Shown here in pieces: positions 43,623-52,445 of a stretch of DNA of 64,000 nt; position 1 is the first letter of the stretch; the number at the start of each line of letters is the position of its first letter. The stretch is from Pradoshia sp. D12 (GTDB lineage Bacteria > Bacillota > Bacilli > Bacillales > Pradoshiaceae): positions 709,501 to 773,500 of the forward strand of contig NZ_CP044545.1 in assembly GCF_008935075.1 (NCBI RefSeq). Direction: 5' to 3'. The notes beneath the pieces were generated by a model. The model worked only from the letters and a program-made list of their open reading frames with translations, was not told where the DNA came from and did not search any database. A program made the translations under genes and the position numbers.

Positions 43623-44774
43623 ATGAACAATCCGCGTTGGTTTTCACAGAACTTTTTTTTATTTTTTATGACATGGGGTATATTTTTACCTTATTGGACA
43701 GGTTATCTTGTACAAGGAAAAGGATTGACAGTATCAGAAGCAAGCTTAATTATGGGATTTGGATTGGTGGTACGAGGGCTATCAGCGCTCTTTGTTTATC
43801 CAATCGCCTCCAGATACTGGAGTGCTCATAAAGTCGCTTTCCTTTTAATTATCTGCTCATTAGCAGTGACAATCCTATATATACCATCGACATCATTTAC
43901 TTCCCTATTTGTTGTCACTCTTATTTTTAGTGCCTTTTATCCAACTTTACTTCCCGCAGTGGAAGGTACTGCTAGTATTTTAATGAGACAGGGGGATGGG
44001 GCATATGGAAAAGCTCGCTCATATGGCTCTCTTGGATTCATTGTCTCTGTGCTAGTAATTAGTATGGTTACTGGGTATTTTGGGGATAGTGGGATTTTAT
44101 GGGCAATGATGTTCATGCTTGTTTTAATGCTTATCAAGTATATTTTACCTAGCCCGGATATACTAACTGAAAAACCGATCAAAAATGAAAGTAAAAATAC
44201 AATGAAAATGAGCAGCTTATGGAAGATTAAAAGCTTCTCAATTGTTTTGCTAATCGTATTTTTACTTCAGGGTGCTCACGCATCTTATTATAATTATGGC
44301 TATATTTATTTACAGGATTTAGGTGTAAACACATACTATATCGGTATGATCATTAATATTGCTGTTATTTTTGAGATCATCTGTTTTGCGAAGGCTGATC
44401 ATCTGTTTAGAAAATGGCAGCCATCTTCTTTATTATTGGTAGCTGCTGCTGGATCAACTCTGCGCTGGTTATTGGTAGCTGTATTCCCGAATGTTTGGAT
44501 TTTCATGTTATCGCAGAGTTTGCATGCACTATCCTTTGCTTTGGCACATTATGCATTTATCCTTTATATAACAAACTCGCTGCCAAAAGAGCAAAATTCC
44601 AATGCACAAGGTGTATACTCGGCTTTTGCTATGAGTTTTAGCACAGCGATATTGACACTGGCAGGAGGATTTTTATATGATATTTCTCCAGGACTCTCTT
44701 TTGCCGGAATGGCTATTTTTACATTGCCAGCAATTATAATCATTTTAGTGACAAGAAGAAAATATCGTTATTAA
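43623..44774 (+). CDS. MFS transporter (MFS_1-like / LacY-type)
   Basis: A 383-residue permease with 12 predicted membrane segments. The sequence begins PRWFSQNFFLFFMTWGIFLPYW, a lead typical of the 3-phenylpropionate/LacY-like MFS group (MFS_1_like). KARSYGSLGFIVSVLV and a charged central loop are present. The substrate is unknown. Because the gene lies between a YeiL-like regulator and cytidine deaminase, a nucleoside or pyrimidine is a reasonable inference. The ATG at 43623 follows GGAGGGA. Confidence 0.8.
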   Translation: MNNPRWFSQNFFLFFMTWGIFLPYWTGYLVQGKGLTVSEASLIMGFGLVVRGLSALFVYPIASRYWSAHKVAFLLIICSLAVTILYIPSTSFTSLFVVTLIFSAFYPTLLPAVEGTASILMRQGDGAYGKARSYGSLGFIVSVLVISMVTGYFGDSGILWAMMFMLVLMLIKYILPSPDILTEKPIKNESKNTMKMSSLWKIKSFSIVLLIVFLLQGAHASYYNYGYIYLQDLGVNTYYIGMIINIAVIFEIICFAKADHLFRKWQPSSLLLVAAAGSTLRWLLVAVFPNVWIFMLSQSLHALSFALAHYAFILYITNSLPKEQNSNAQGVYSAFAMSFSTAILTLAGGFLYDISPGLSFAGMAIFTLPAIIIILVTRRKYRY

Positions 44775-44833
44775 TTTGGTACAATCGTATAAATGAGTGT
44801 CTTTTCAATTTATTGTAATTGGAGATGATCTAG

Positions 44834-45235
44834 ATGGTAAATAAAGAAACATTATTGGAAAGTGCCCGTGCTGTAAAATCAAATGCTTATATGCCGTATT
44901 CTCAATTTCCTGTTGGGGCTGCCCTTTTACTTAAAGATGGAAGTATTATCAATGGTGTAAATGTTGAAAACGTATCTTTTGGTGCAACAAACTGTGCAGA
45001 AAGAACAGCCATTTTTACGGCAATTACAAAAGGTTATCAAAAAGGTGATTTTCAGGCGATAGCTATTTCAGGGGCCACAGAGGATTATTTACCGCCTTGC
45101 AGTATTTGCAGACAGGTTTTAGTTGAATTTTGTTCTCCTGACATGCCAGTTTATTTAACGAATGCAAAGAAAGAATGTAAAGAATTGACTTTAAAAGAAT
45201 TAGTGCCATATGCTTTTACAGAATTAGATATGTAA
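44834..45235 (+). CDS. cdd: Cytidine deaminase
   Basis: Deaminates cytidine and deoxycytidine to uridine compounds in pyrimidine salvage. At 133 residues it is the small tetrameric form. The zinc site is complete: NCAERTAIF (Cys and catalytic Glu, about residues 53-56) and PCSICRQV (two Cys, about residues 86-89). A GGAGATGATC site precedes the ATG. It follows the MFS gene by about 60 bases and may be cotranscribed with it. Confidence 0.95.
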   Translation: MVNKETLLESARAVKSNAYMPYSQFPVGAALLLKDGSIINGVNVENVSFGATNCAERTAIFTAITKGYQKGDFQAIAISGATEDYLPPCSICRQVLVEFCSPDMPVYLTNAKKECKELTLKELVPYAFTELDM

Positions 45236-45248
45236 TGAATGCAATGAC

Positions 45249-45276
45249 AAGAGAGAGCCACCTGGCTCTCTCTTAT
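45249..45276. terminator. Bidirectional terminator
   Basis: A 12-bp stem (45249-45260 with 45263-45274) with a two-base loop. It lies between cdd and the convergent Ig-like-domain protein, directly before the latter's stop codon. Confidence 0.85.
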
Positions 45277-46563
45277 TTATTCAATGGAATCTGCAATTAC
45301 TAATGGGAGTGTAATATCCCATCCTGCTTGAGATGTATAAGTAAAGGAACCGTTTACTTCACCATAAATAGTGACAACGTCTTCATCAACAAAATCTGTA
45401 TAACCGAGGTAAGCTACATAAATAATATCAGATACAGACCAGCCGTAAGAGGTTGGAGTAATAGAAAGACGAATTGCAGTCATTCCATCACTTTCCATTA
45501 TTTGAACAATTTCACCTCTATATTTTACATATTCACCTTTGTAGCGGTCAGGGTTTTTATTCAGCTTGTCAAAACTAATGGTTTTAGCATTTGCTCTCTT
45601 AGCTTGTGCTTCTTCTTTTGCTGATAAGGTTCTTGTAAAAGCCACTTCTTTTGTTTGTTCCTTGAAATTTTCTTTAGTAGCTTTTATGGTGTATTTATAT
45701 TCACCTTTTTCTTTTGTATTTACATTAAAGGAGAAAGTCCCATCTTTTCCGGCAGTAGCTTGATCCAGCTTTTTTTCATCCTTCATAATCGTTACTGTTG
45801 CACCAGGTTCTGTTTTACCTTTAATCGTATAGGAAGGTGCTTGTATCTGGCTATCATTTGTAACAGTAAGAGGAATATTAGGGATTGTTCTGTTTATGGA
45901 AATGTTCAAATGTTCTTCTGTATATCCCTCTTTATTAGCATCTACAACATAGTTGTAGGTACCTTCAGCTTTTGTATCAAGTTTGAAGGAAAATGTGCCA
46001 TTTGCATCAGCGGTAACTTCTCCATTTTTTGTGCCATCTTTATTTAATATGACGGTTGCCCCAGGTTGTACGGTGCCTTTTAAAGTATAAGAAGGCACTT
46101 CTATATGACTATCATATGAAATATTCAAATCGATAGGTGGATACGCTCTCATTACTTCATACTTTAACTCTTTACTATACTCTTCGTTATTGGCATAAAT
46201 GACAATTGGGTTTTCTCCTTCCTCAAGTACCACATCAGTAGAAAAGCTGTCTTCTTTGATAGTTACAGTTTTACCATTAACCTTTAATTGATCAGCATGT
46301 TCTACAGTACCTTTAATAGTGATAGTATCCTGAGTAGTTTTCACTTCTTCAGGTATTTCACTTGTTACATTCAGGCTGATTTCCATAGGAATAGGGTTTA
46401 CAATGGATTCAATGATAAGAAAAACAAAGGAAGCTAGAAAGCAGCCACCCGCTAGAATTAAATTCTTTTTACCTTTCCCATTCTTCTTGATAAAGCCAAT
46501 AATGGATAATATCAAAAAGGCTATAAAGGCAATAATTAAGGCTAGTACAAGAAAAACCAACAT
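45277..46563 (-). CDS. Membrane-anchored protein with Ig-like repeats
   Basis: A 428-residue surface protein. Two membrane segments lie at the N-terminus (about residues 1-22 and 35-55). Residues ~65-300 form three beta-sandwich repeats, two of them near-duplicates of the form SYTLKGTVQPGATVILNKDG then GTFSFKLDTKAEGTYNYV. The C-terminal ~110 residues form a separate domain (FDKLNKNPDRYKGEYVKYRG, VVTIYGEVNGSFTY) resembling OB-fold-like DUFs of Bacillus membrane proteins. The start ATG at 46561-46563 is set by GGAGGTG; a longer frame to 46572 covers it. Function unknown, probably wall or envelope binding. Confidence 0.75.
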   Translation of the reverse strand: MLVFLVLALIIAFIAFLILSIIGFIKKNGKGKKNLILAGGCFLASFVFLIIESIVNPIPMEISLNVTSEIPEEVKTTQDTITIKGTVEHADQLKVNGKTVTIKEDSFSTDVVLEEGENPIVIYANNEEYSKELKYEVMRAYPPIDLNISYDSHIEVPSYTLKGTVQPGATVILNKDGTKNGEVTADANGTFSFKLDTKAEGTYNYVVDANKEGYTEEHLNISINRTIPNIPLTVTNDSQIQAPSYTIKGKTEPGATVTIMKDEKKLDQATAGKDGTFSFNVNTKEKGEYKYTIKATKENFKEQTKEVAFTRTLSAKEEAQAKRANAKTISFDKLNKNPDRYKGEYVKYRGEIVQIMESDGMTAIRLSITPTSYGWSVSDIIYVAYLGYTDFVDEDVVTIYGEVNGSFTYTSQAGWDITLPLVIADSIE

Positions 46564-46891
46564 TTTGCACACCTCCAGATATTATTATATTGTTATAATT
46601 AATTTACCCGTTCTAGTAGACTATAAATATGGAAAAATATTCAGGGTGTCCTAAATGCAAAATAGAGGAAGAATGTATTAGAATCAAGGGGGAAATTAGT
46701 CCATTGTTCACCAATACCTTTGTAACCAACATTTTTTTAAATATGGTACTTTGTATTTGACTTAAGAAGCTTGAATTCGAAGTGTACTGCAGCTCTTAGT
46801 AAAGTATAATAAATTGTTGCAATAATTTTATGAAACAGAAGATGGACAGGAATTATTTATCGAATTTTAATTGATCGCCAGGAGTTATTTA
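46564..46891. other. Gene-free stretch
   Basis: About 330 AT-rich bases between divergent genes; only the flanking ribosome sites are recognisable. Confidence 0.4.
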
Positions 46892-47074
46892 ATGAAGTTA
46901 TTTAGATTAAACAGACCGTTTAAGGGATTTAAAAAAGAAACAGAGTTTTATTTGATTGCAGAATCTGAATTTATTGGTGTTAAGGAGTTTGTATTAAGAA
47001 CGACGGATTTAAAAAAAGTGATATCTGTAAATGAAAGCGAATATCTAAAGAATTTTACTCAAGTAAAGAACTAA
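46892..47074 (+). CDS. Small hypothetical protein (60 aa)
   Basis: A 60-residue basic soluble protein (LFRLNRPFKGFKKETEFYLI, SEFIGVKEFVLRTTDLKKV). The ATG at 46892 follows AGGAG by seven bases, which decides the start over a longer frame from 46871. No family recognised; composition and ribosome site support a real gene. Confidence 0.55.
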   Translation: MKLFRLNRPFKGFKKETEFYLIAESEFIGVKEFVLRTTDLKKVISVNESEYLKNFTQVKN

Positions 47075-47163
47075 ATCTTTGGTTGTTAATTTTACGAGAT
47101 TTAGATCTACAGTGGAAAGGTCCTTTTTACTGGTCTTTATAGGATACCAATTTATAAAAAAAG

Positions 47164-47193
47164 ATAAAAGTCAGCCTGTCTGCTGACTTTTAT
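47164..47193 (-). terminator. Terminator of the gene at 47190
   Basis: Perfect 12-bp stem (47164-47175 with 47182-47193) with a six-base loop and a T run on the minus strand. It overlaps the stop codon. Confidence 0.85.
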
Positions 47194-47420
47194 ATAGAAG
47201 CTGATTTTCTGTTGGATAGTTCATTTAATCTTTGTAAGACATAATCATTACCTTTATTTAATTCGGATATTAGTTCTTTTAATTTTCTCGCTCTTTTATA
47301 TTCCTTGATTTTATAATAGTATTCAGAGGAATCTGTAGCCGAGTCAACCGCCTTTGCAGCCTTTAAGATTTCTATATTAATCATGCTTTTTAAGCTTGTA
47401 TTTACGATAGTTTCCTTCAT
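47190..47420 (-). CDS. Small helical hypothetical protein (76 aa)
   Basis: A 76-residue charged protein that is probably all helical (IEILKAAKAVDSATDSSEYY, YKRARKLKELISELNKGND). The ATG at 47418-47420 is chosen because GAGGTG lies six bases upstream. A strong terminator follows. No family recognised. Confidence 0.6.
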   Translation of the reverse strand: MKETIVNTSLKSMINIEILKAAKAVDSATDSSEYYYKIKEYKRARKLKELISELNKGNDYVLQRLNELSNRKSASI

Positions 47421-47743
47421 AATAGTCACCTCATAGTTTTCTTGATTTTATACTAGCATAATATTTTTTTGATTCTGTATATCTAACATACCTGTTAGAT
47501 ACTTATGGTCTTCTTGTTAACTTCCAATCAATTTGTTATTTTCTGAAAATACAGAAATGATAATAAAGAAAATGGGGAATATATCAGCCTTGATTTATGG
47601 ATATAATCTAGAACAGGAGCAGATGAAACTGTGAATAAATAAAGATAATTACCCATTCTCTAGTATGAGGAGTATTAAAGCAGGATTTTTTATATTTGTC
47701 TTGAAATAATTTTAAGTAGTTTCTATCATTTAGATTCTAAAAT

Positions 47744-47888
47744 TTGCTAATTTTTATAAAGCATGTTATTCTTAAGAAGAATTATTTTTGTTCTAAGCAG
47801 ATTGAGAAAAGATTTTGTTTTTCGTCTAAGGTAATTTGAGCAAGGATATTAATACATTGTGTGATATACACACTGGGAGGCAACAAAC
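47744..47888 (+). promoter_or_regulatory. csp copy 5 promoter and cold-shock leader
   Basis: TTGCTA (47744-47749), 17 bases, TATTCT (47767-47772). The leader is diverged, but the hairpin before the ribosome site is kept as GTGTG-atata-CACAC: the sixth base pair was lost on both sides together. Confidence 0.8.
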
Positions 47889-48089
47889 ATGGAACAAGGT
47901 AAAGTTAAATGGTTTAATGCAGAAAAAGGTTTTGGATTTATCGAACGCGAAGGCGGAGAAGATGTATTTGTACATTTCTCAGCAATCCAAGGCGAAGGTT
48001 TCAAATCTTTAGACGAAGGTCAAAGTGTAACATTTGAAGTAGAACAAGGTCAACGTGGACCCCAAGCTACTAATGTTCAAAAAGCATAA
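47889..48089 (+). CDS. Cold-shock protein, CspA/CspB family, copy 5
   Basis: A 66-residue OB-fold RNA chaperone that differs from copies 1-4 by one residue (Ser to Gly in the QSEGF loop) and several synonymous bases. It lies 11 kb from the cluster with no tetR relic, has its own promoter, leader and a different terminator stem, and is probably the older paralogue. Confidence 0.97.
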   Translation: MEQGKVKWFNAEKGFGFIEREGGEDVFVHFSAIQGEGFKSLDEGQSVTFEVEQGQRGPQATNVQKA

Positions 48090-48106
48090 TAGCCAAAGCT
48101 ATTAAG

Positions 48107-48136
48107 AAAGACTCTCCCTTGAGAGTCTTTCTTTGA
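48107..48136 (+). terminator. csp copy 5 terminator
   Basis: AAAGACTCTC / GAGAGTCTTT with four-base loop and T-rich tail; sequence unlike the stems of copies 1-4. Confidence 0.85.
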
Positions 48137-48160
48137 TTTAATAACGAAATAGGCATTCTG

Positions 48161-48192
48161 AAAGGCTCTATTCCATATGGAATAGGGCCTTT
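48161..48192. terminator. Second hairpin after csp copy 5
   Basis: AAAGGCTCTATTCC pairs with GGAATAGGGCCTTT around a four-base ATAT centre (48161-48192). A related hairpin follows csp copies 1, 2 and 4, so it belongs to the original csp unit. Confidence 0.6.
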
Positions 48193-48652
48193 ATTCAGCC
48201 ATATGCTCAACAAGTAAAATGTACAAATGGAACTTAGTGTAGGATAGGATATACTAATCCCCTTTAGGTATTTTAGGAGTTCGTATATCTCTTTAATAGA
48301 AATATACGAATAATTGATATGCTGTAAGGCTTTAAAACTTCTTGTTGTTAAAACAAAATGACATTATCAAAAAGTAATCTGGAATATTCTAATATACAGA
48401 TTTTCAAATCTTTTCACCTATCTTATAAACTGTTTACCAGTGCTGAAGAAAAAATGGATATTGTTAATTTGGACATCTCTAAATGAATAGTTTTTTTTAC
48501 CCAATAAATAATATAAAGCAGAAATTTTAATTACTTCAAAGGTATATAGTATAATGATACTAATTCTTAATATTAATAAAGGAAGTCCCCATTTCAAATA
48601 AGCCTAGATAGTTTTGGACTTATATGATATGGGGTTTTTATTTTAAAATGAG
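48193..48652. other. Gene-free stretch
   Basis: About 460 AT-rich bases with no supportable gene or clear hairpin; presumably carries the promoter of the kinase-like gene. Confidence 0.4.
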
Positions 48653-49297
48653 GTGTTTACTATATCCTATAAAGCTTTAGCAGATAGTGTAGAGATTGAA
48701 ATGAATGGATCTAAACCAAGATTAATTAAATATAGCCAGAATCTAATACTAATAGGTACAGGCAGGAGTGCTTTTGTATTTAAAATTAAAGATAAGGATT
48801 TGGCTTTAAAAATATATTTTCCTCATAAAAAGAGAATAGCCCTTGAAGAAGCGACCATTTACCGTAAATTGCAGCATATAGATTATTATCCGTCGTTATA
48901 TGATGATGGTAATAATTATATTATCATTGATTTTATTGAGGGCTATACATTGTTTCAATGTCTACAAAAAGGTATTTTTGTACCTGAAGAGAAAGTTAAA
49001 GAGATAAGCAAAGCTTTAAAAATGGCGGAGGAAGTTGGATTAAATCCCGCTGATATACATCTTAAAAATATTATCATTACTTCTGATGGAGGAGTAAAAG
49101 TGATTGATGTTGCTCGTTTCATGCAACAGGAAAAAGATAACCAGTGGAAAGATTTGAAGAGAGCGTATTTTCAGATGTACTCAAAAAAATATTTCCCTAA
49201 AAAAGTTCCAACCTTCATCCTCAATTTGACGTCATTCATTTATAAAAGAAGATTTCTCCCAAAGCCAATACGGGTTTTATTTGATTCTACCGAGTAG
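48653..49297 (+). CDS. Protein-kinase-like fold protein
   Basis: A 214-residue protein resembling small Ser/Thr-kinase-like proteins of Bacillus. It has a glycine loop GTGRSAFVFKI, an ALKIY lysine and an EEATIYRKL glutamate. In place of HRD..N it has DIHLKN, and IDVARF stands in place of the DFG loop. The catalytic Asp and Asn are kept, so activity is possible. It is truncated compared with full kinases, as in YrzF-like proteins. The first usable codon is GTG at 48653, but GAGGTG is spaced correctly for the in-frame ATA at 48662, which may be the true or mutated start. Confidence 0.65.
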   Translation: MFTISYKALADSVEIEMNGSKPRLIKYSQNLILIGTGRSAFVFKIKDKDLALKIYFPHKKRIALEEATIYRKLQHIDYYPSLYDDGNNYIIIDFIEGYTLFQCLQKGIFVPEEKVKEISKALKMAEEVGLNPADIHLKNIIITSDGGVKVIDVARFMQQEKDNQWKDLKRAYFQMYSKKYFPKKVPTFILNLTSFIYKRRFLPKPIRVLFDSTE

Positions 49298-49522
49298 ATA
49301 TTTTGTGCGTACAGTTGAAAGGGAGAGTCATGAAGCAAAAATGTTAAATAGAAACCTTATTTCAACTCAACCTAAATATATTGTGGCTATTTACCAATAA
49401 AACACTACTTTTAAAAGGCTGGTTGTCATGGTTATAATCTACTTTATGGATAAACATGAAAATATGTAAAATGCGAATACTATTAGTGTATAGATAGTAT
49501 TAATTGCTCGGAGGTTAATAAT

Positions 49523-49855
49523 ATGACAACATTGCCAAATTGCCCTAAATGTAATTCTGAATACACATATGAAGATGGTCCGCTTTTAGTTTGTCCGGAA
49601 TGCGGGCATGAGTGGACGTTAGAATCTGAAAGTGAAGATGTGAAAGTGTATAAAGATGCTAACGGGAATATTTTAAATGATGGTGACACTGTTACTGTTA
49701 TCAAAGATTTAAAAGTAAAAGGAAGCTCCTCGGTTTTGAAACAAGGTACTAAGGTGAAGAATATTCGTCTCGTGGATGCTGATCATGACATTGATTGTAA
49801 AATCGATGGCTTCGGACCAATGAAATTAAAATCAGAATTTGTTAAGAAAATCTAA
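49523..49855 (+). CDS. yjdM: YjdM (PhnA-like) zinc-ribbon protein
   Basis: A 110-residue protein with an N-terminal zinc ribbon ([12 protein letters not shown] and [11 protein letters not shown], four cysteines) and a C-terminal SH3-like barrel ([20 protein letters not shown], then KNIRL). Formerly named PhnA but not shown to cleave phosphonoacetate; function unclear. AGGAGGT-like site (CGGAGGT) precedes the ATG, and a strong terminator follows, so it is a single-gene unit. Confidence 0.9.
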   Translation: MTTLPNCPKCNSEYTYEDGPLLVCPECGHEWTLESESEDVKVYKDANGNILNDGDTVTVIKDLKVKGSSSVLKQGTKVKNIRLVDADHDIDCKIDGFGPMKLKSEFVKKI

Positions 49856-49866
49856 ATAATCTTTTT

Positions 49867-49905
49867 AAAAAGGCGTTCAACAAAATATTTGTTGAACGCC
49901 TTTTT
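49867..49905 (+). terminator. Terminator after yjdM
   Basis: A long stem with GGCGTTCAACAAA on one arm and TTTGTTGAACGCC on the other, extended by A/T pairs, with a T run. Confidence 0.9.
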
Positions 49906-50038
49906 GCTGTGATTAATGTTGAAAAGTGAGAAAATAGTAGGTCTTTTAACACGTTATGTCATGTAAATGTAATATTCATAAAGATACTTATGAATTTAGT
50001 AGCAAAAAATGTAAATAAAAATATATAGATAACAAATT

Positions 50039-50066
50039 TTAACATAATATTATATATTCTGTAACT
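50039..50066. promoter_or_regulatory. Candidate Pho box
   Basis: TTAACA (50039), TTATAT (50050) and GTAACT (50061) are spaced at exactly 11-base intervals, the periodicity of PhoP direct repeats (TT[A/C]ACA). It lies about 60 bases upstream of the alkaline phosphatase start. Two of the three hexamers are imperfect. Confidence 0.4.
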
Positions 50067-50127
50067 TTATTCCAATAATTAACATGTATACTTTATAATA
50101 GTTAAACTATTTTAGGGAGTGGATGAA

Positions 50128-51744
50128 TTGAAAGCGGTTAACAAAAAGGTTTTATCTGTATTTATAGCGCTATGTTTGCTTATTGGTTTAAGTACCGGTT
50201 TTCTATCTCTTGAAAAAAAAGAACATGCCGAAGCGGCAGGAAAGAAAAAAACAGAAGTTAAAAATATCATTTTTATGGTGGGGGATGGAATGGGAGTCCC
50301 ATTTTTAGCTGCTCACAGATATATGAAAGATAATCCAACCACAAAAATAATCGAAAACACAACATTTGATTCATATTTGGTAGGCATGCAAACTACATAT
50401 GCTGATGATGAGGAGCAAAACATTACTGACTCTGCTTCAGCAGCAACAGCGATGTCTTCGGGTGTTAAAACATACAATGCAGCAATCGCTGTAGATGTTC
50501 ATCAAAATGAAGTTAAAACGGTCCTGGAAGAAGCTAAAGCGCTTGGGAAATCAACCGGACTTGTAGCTACATCTGAATTAACACATGCAACACCAGCATC
50601 TTTTGGTGCCCATGATATTTCCAGACATAATATGGATCAGATTGCCGATGATTATTTTGATGAAATGATTAATGGAAAACATAAAGTGGATGTTATGTTA
50701 GGTGGCGGACTAAAGAATTTTGTACGCACTGATCGTGATCTAACAGAAGAATTCCAAAATAAAGGATATAGTTACGTTACAAATAAAAACGAAATGAGTT
50801 CGGATAAAAATAAACAGATTCTAGGGTTGTTTGCGGATGGTGGCCTTCCAAAAATGATCGATCGTACTAAAGAAATCCCATCATTAAAAGAAATGACAAA
50901 TGTTGCAATAAATAAATTAAATAAAAATAAAGATGGATTTTTCTTATTGGTAGAAGGGTCGCAAATTGACTGGGCTGCGCATGATAACGATATTGTAGGT
51001 ACAATGAGCGAAATGGAGGATTTTGAACAAGCATTTAAAGCTGTAATAGAATTTGCTAAAAAAGATAAGGAAACTTTGGTTGTCCTTACTTCAGACCATT
51101 CAACTGGTGGATATACTATGGGAGCAAACGGAGAATATAATTGGTTTCCTGAACCGGTCCAAAGCGCAAAAAGAACCCCAGACTTCATGGCAGCAGAAAT
51201 AGCAGCCGGTAAATCTGTTGAAGAAACACTAAATAAGTATAGTGGCTTAGAACTAACGAGTGAAGAGCTAGATACGGTAGTGATAGCCGCTGAACCGATT
51301 GACGGTGTAAAAGACGTTACAAAAATTGATAATGCGATTGAGAACATTTATAATGCACGTTCAAATTCAGGTTGGACAACAAGCGGACACACTGGGGACG
51401 ATGTGGCAGTCTTTGCATATGGACCTAAAAAAGATAGATTTAGTGGTTTAATAGATAACACAGACCAAGCAAAATTTATTTTTGATATTCTAGAAGAAAA
51501 CAGTCCATACCTACCGCTGACAATCGAAGATGTATCCAGTAAGTCTACCAAAATAAAAGGAATGACTGCACCTGGAGCTACCATTTCTGTTAAAGTAGGA
51601 AAAGAGACAATTGGTTCTGGAAAAGCTAATGAAAATGGAGAATTTATAATTAATATCAAGAATCAAAAGGCTGGTAAAGAATTAACAGTATTAGCGAAGA
51701 ATAAAGATAAAAGCAGCAAGGTTGTTAAATTACTCGTAAAATAA
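50128..51744 (+). CDS. Secreted alkaline phosphatase with C-terminal Ig-like domain
   Basis: Hydrolyses phosphomonoesters outside the cell. The 538-residue precursor has a signal peptide (FIALCLLIGLSTGFLSL, cleavage near AEA). The metal and nucleophile sites are in MVGDGMGVPF and DSASAATAMSSG (serine about residue 100), with DWAAHDND, TSDHSTGGY and GHTGDDVAVFAYG completing the active site. Residues ~460-538 form an Ig-like domain (MTAPGATISVKVGKE) that may bind the wall. TTG at 50128 is the start: GGGAG lies eight bases upstream, too close for the GTG at 50119. Control by PhoPR is suggested by the site upstream. Confidence 0.92.
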   Translation: MKAVNKKVLSVFIALCLLIGLSTGFLSLEKKEHAEAAGKKKTEVKNIIFMVGDGMGVPFLAAHRYMKDNPTTKIIENTTFDSYLVGMQTTYADDEEQNITDSASAATAMSSGVKTYNAAIAVDVHQNEVKTVLEEAKALGKSTGLVATSELTHATPASFGAHDISRHNMDQIADDYFDEMINGKHKVDVMLGGGLKNFVRTDRDLTEEFQNKGYSYVTNKNEMSSDKNKQILGLFADGGLPKMIDRTKEIPSLKEMTNVAINKLNKNKDGFFLLVEGSQIDWAAHDNDIVGTMSEMEDFEQAFKAVIEFAKKDKETLVVLTSDHSTGGYTMGANGEYNWFPEPVQSAKRTPDFMAAEIAAGKSVEETLNKYSGLELTSEELDTVVIAAEPIDGVKDVTKIDNAIENIYNARSNSGWTTSGHTGDDVAVFAYGPKKDRFSGLIDNTDQAKFIFDILEENSPYLPLTIEDVSSKSTKIKGMTAPGATISVKVGKETIGSGKANENGEFIINIKNQKAGKELTVLAKNKDKSSKVVKLLVK

Positions 51745-51751
51745 TTACAAA

Positions 51752-51785
51752 AAAGACATTGCGATTTTGTGCAATGTCTTTCTTG
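51752..51785 (+). terminator. Terminator after alkaline phosphatase
   Basis: AAAGACATTGC (51752-51762) pairs with GCAATGTCTTT (51771-51781), followed by a T-rich tail. Confidence 0.9.
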
Positions 51786-51983
51786 TTTTTAGGAATGTTT
51801 TTATATTAGCGTTTAATTAGTTGGTTAAAAGAAAAATTATTAAAAGGAGAATTCTCAAAAGAAGATTAGAGTTTATATTTTACATTCAAAGAAATAGTCA
51901 TTATAATCTAAATGGAATGCTAATTTTTTAAAAGCTGCAGAGCAAGTGTGTGGCAGGTGGATTTTTGAATGTTTTGTTTTCGC

Positions 51984-52016
51984 CACCCATCCCTTTATAA
52001 GGGGTGGGTGTTTTTT
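51984..52016 (+). terminator. GC-rich hairpin with T run
   Basis: CACCCATCCC pairs with GGGGTGGGTG (one G-T pair), followed by six Ts. No gene ends directly before it; it marks the left edge of the repeat block. Confidence 0.7.
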
Positions 52017-52019
52017 ATT

Positions 52020-52445
52020 TTGGCCAGCTTCAGCTCCTAGGTCCTCGAGACATAAGTGTAGCTGCTGCAGGAGAGAAAAAAACGCTCTCCTTACGCACCT
52101 CCTCTTATGCTTGTCGGACCTGGGCAGTCGCTTCAGCTTTATATTTAATCCAGCTTCAGGGCCTAGGAGCTCGGGACATAAGCAAAGCCACTACGGGGAT
52201 GAAACTCCCTCTGTGCCTTTGTCTTATACTCCTCGCGGGCCTACAGGATGTAGGTCATGAAGACGTTGCCACAGGACGTGGCGTTCTTAGTCTTCGTTCC
52301 TTGAGTTTTAGCTTTATATGCAATCTAGCTTCAACGGCTAGAAACTCAGGACATAAGCATAGCCTCTACGGGGGATGAACCTCCCCTTCGAGTCTCTGTC
52401 TTATGCTCCTCGTTTCTGAGCGAGCCGTTTCAGCTTTTTATTTTA
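52020..52445. repeat. Three tandem copies of a GC-rich hairpin repeat
   Basis: Units of about 120 bases begin near 52023, 52151 and 52326 with CCAGCTTCAG.GCCTAG or CTAGCTTCAACGGCTAG, followed by CTCGAGACATAAG-like sequence, an inner variable hairpin, CTTATGCTCCTCG and an end CGCTTCAGCTTTTA. Each unit is an imperfect palindrome. The middle unit contains an additional insert with GTTGCCACAGGACGTGGCG. The type is widespread in intergenic DNA of Bacillus relatives as I recall. Open frames across this block are not genes. Confidence 0.8.

Noticed and set aside
46403-46654. 83-residue plus-strand frame
   Set aside because: Antisense to the membrane anchor of the Ig-repeat protein, no ribosome site.
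50772-51347. 191-residue minus-strand frame
   Set aside because: Antisense to the alkaline phosphatase with serine-rich translation typical of shadows.
51946-52378. Cysteine-rich open frames of 104 and 124 residues
   Set aside because: They lie wholly in the threefold hairpin repeat and change with each repeat unit; low-complexity translation, no ribosome site.
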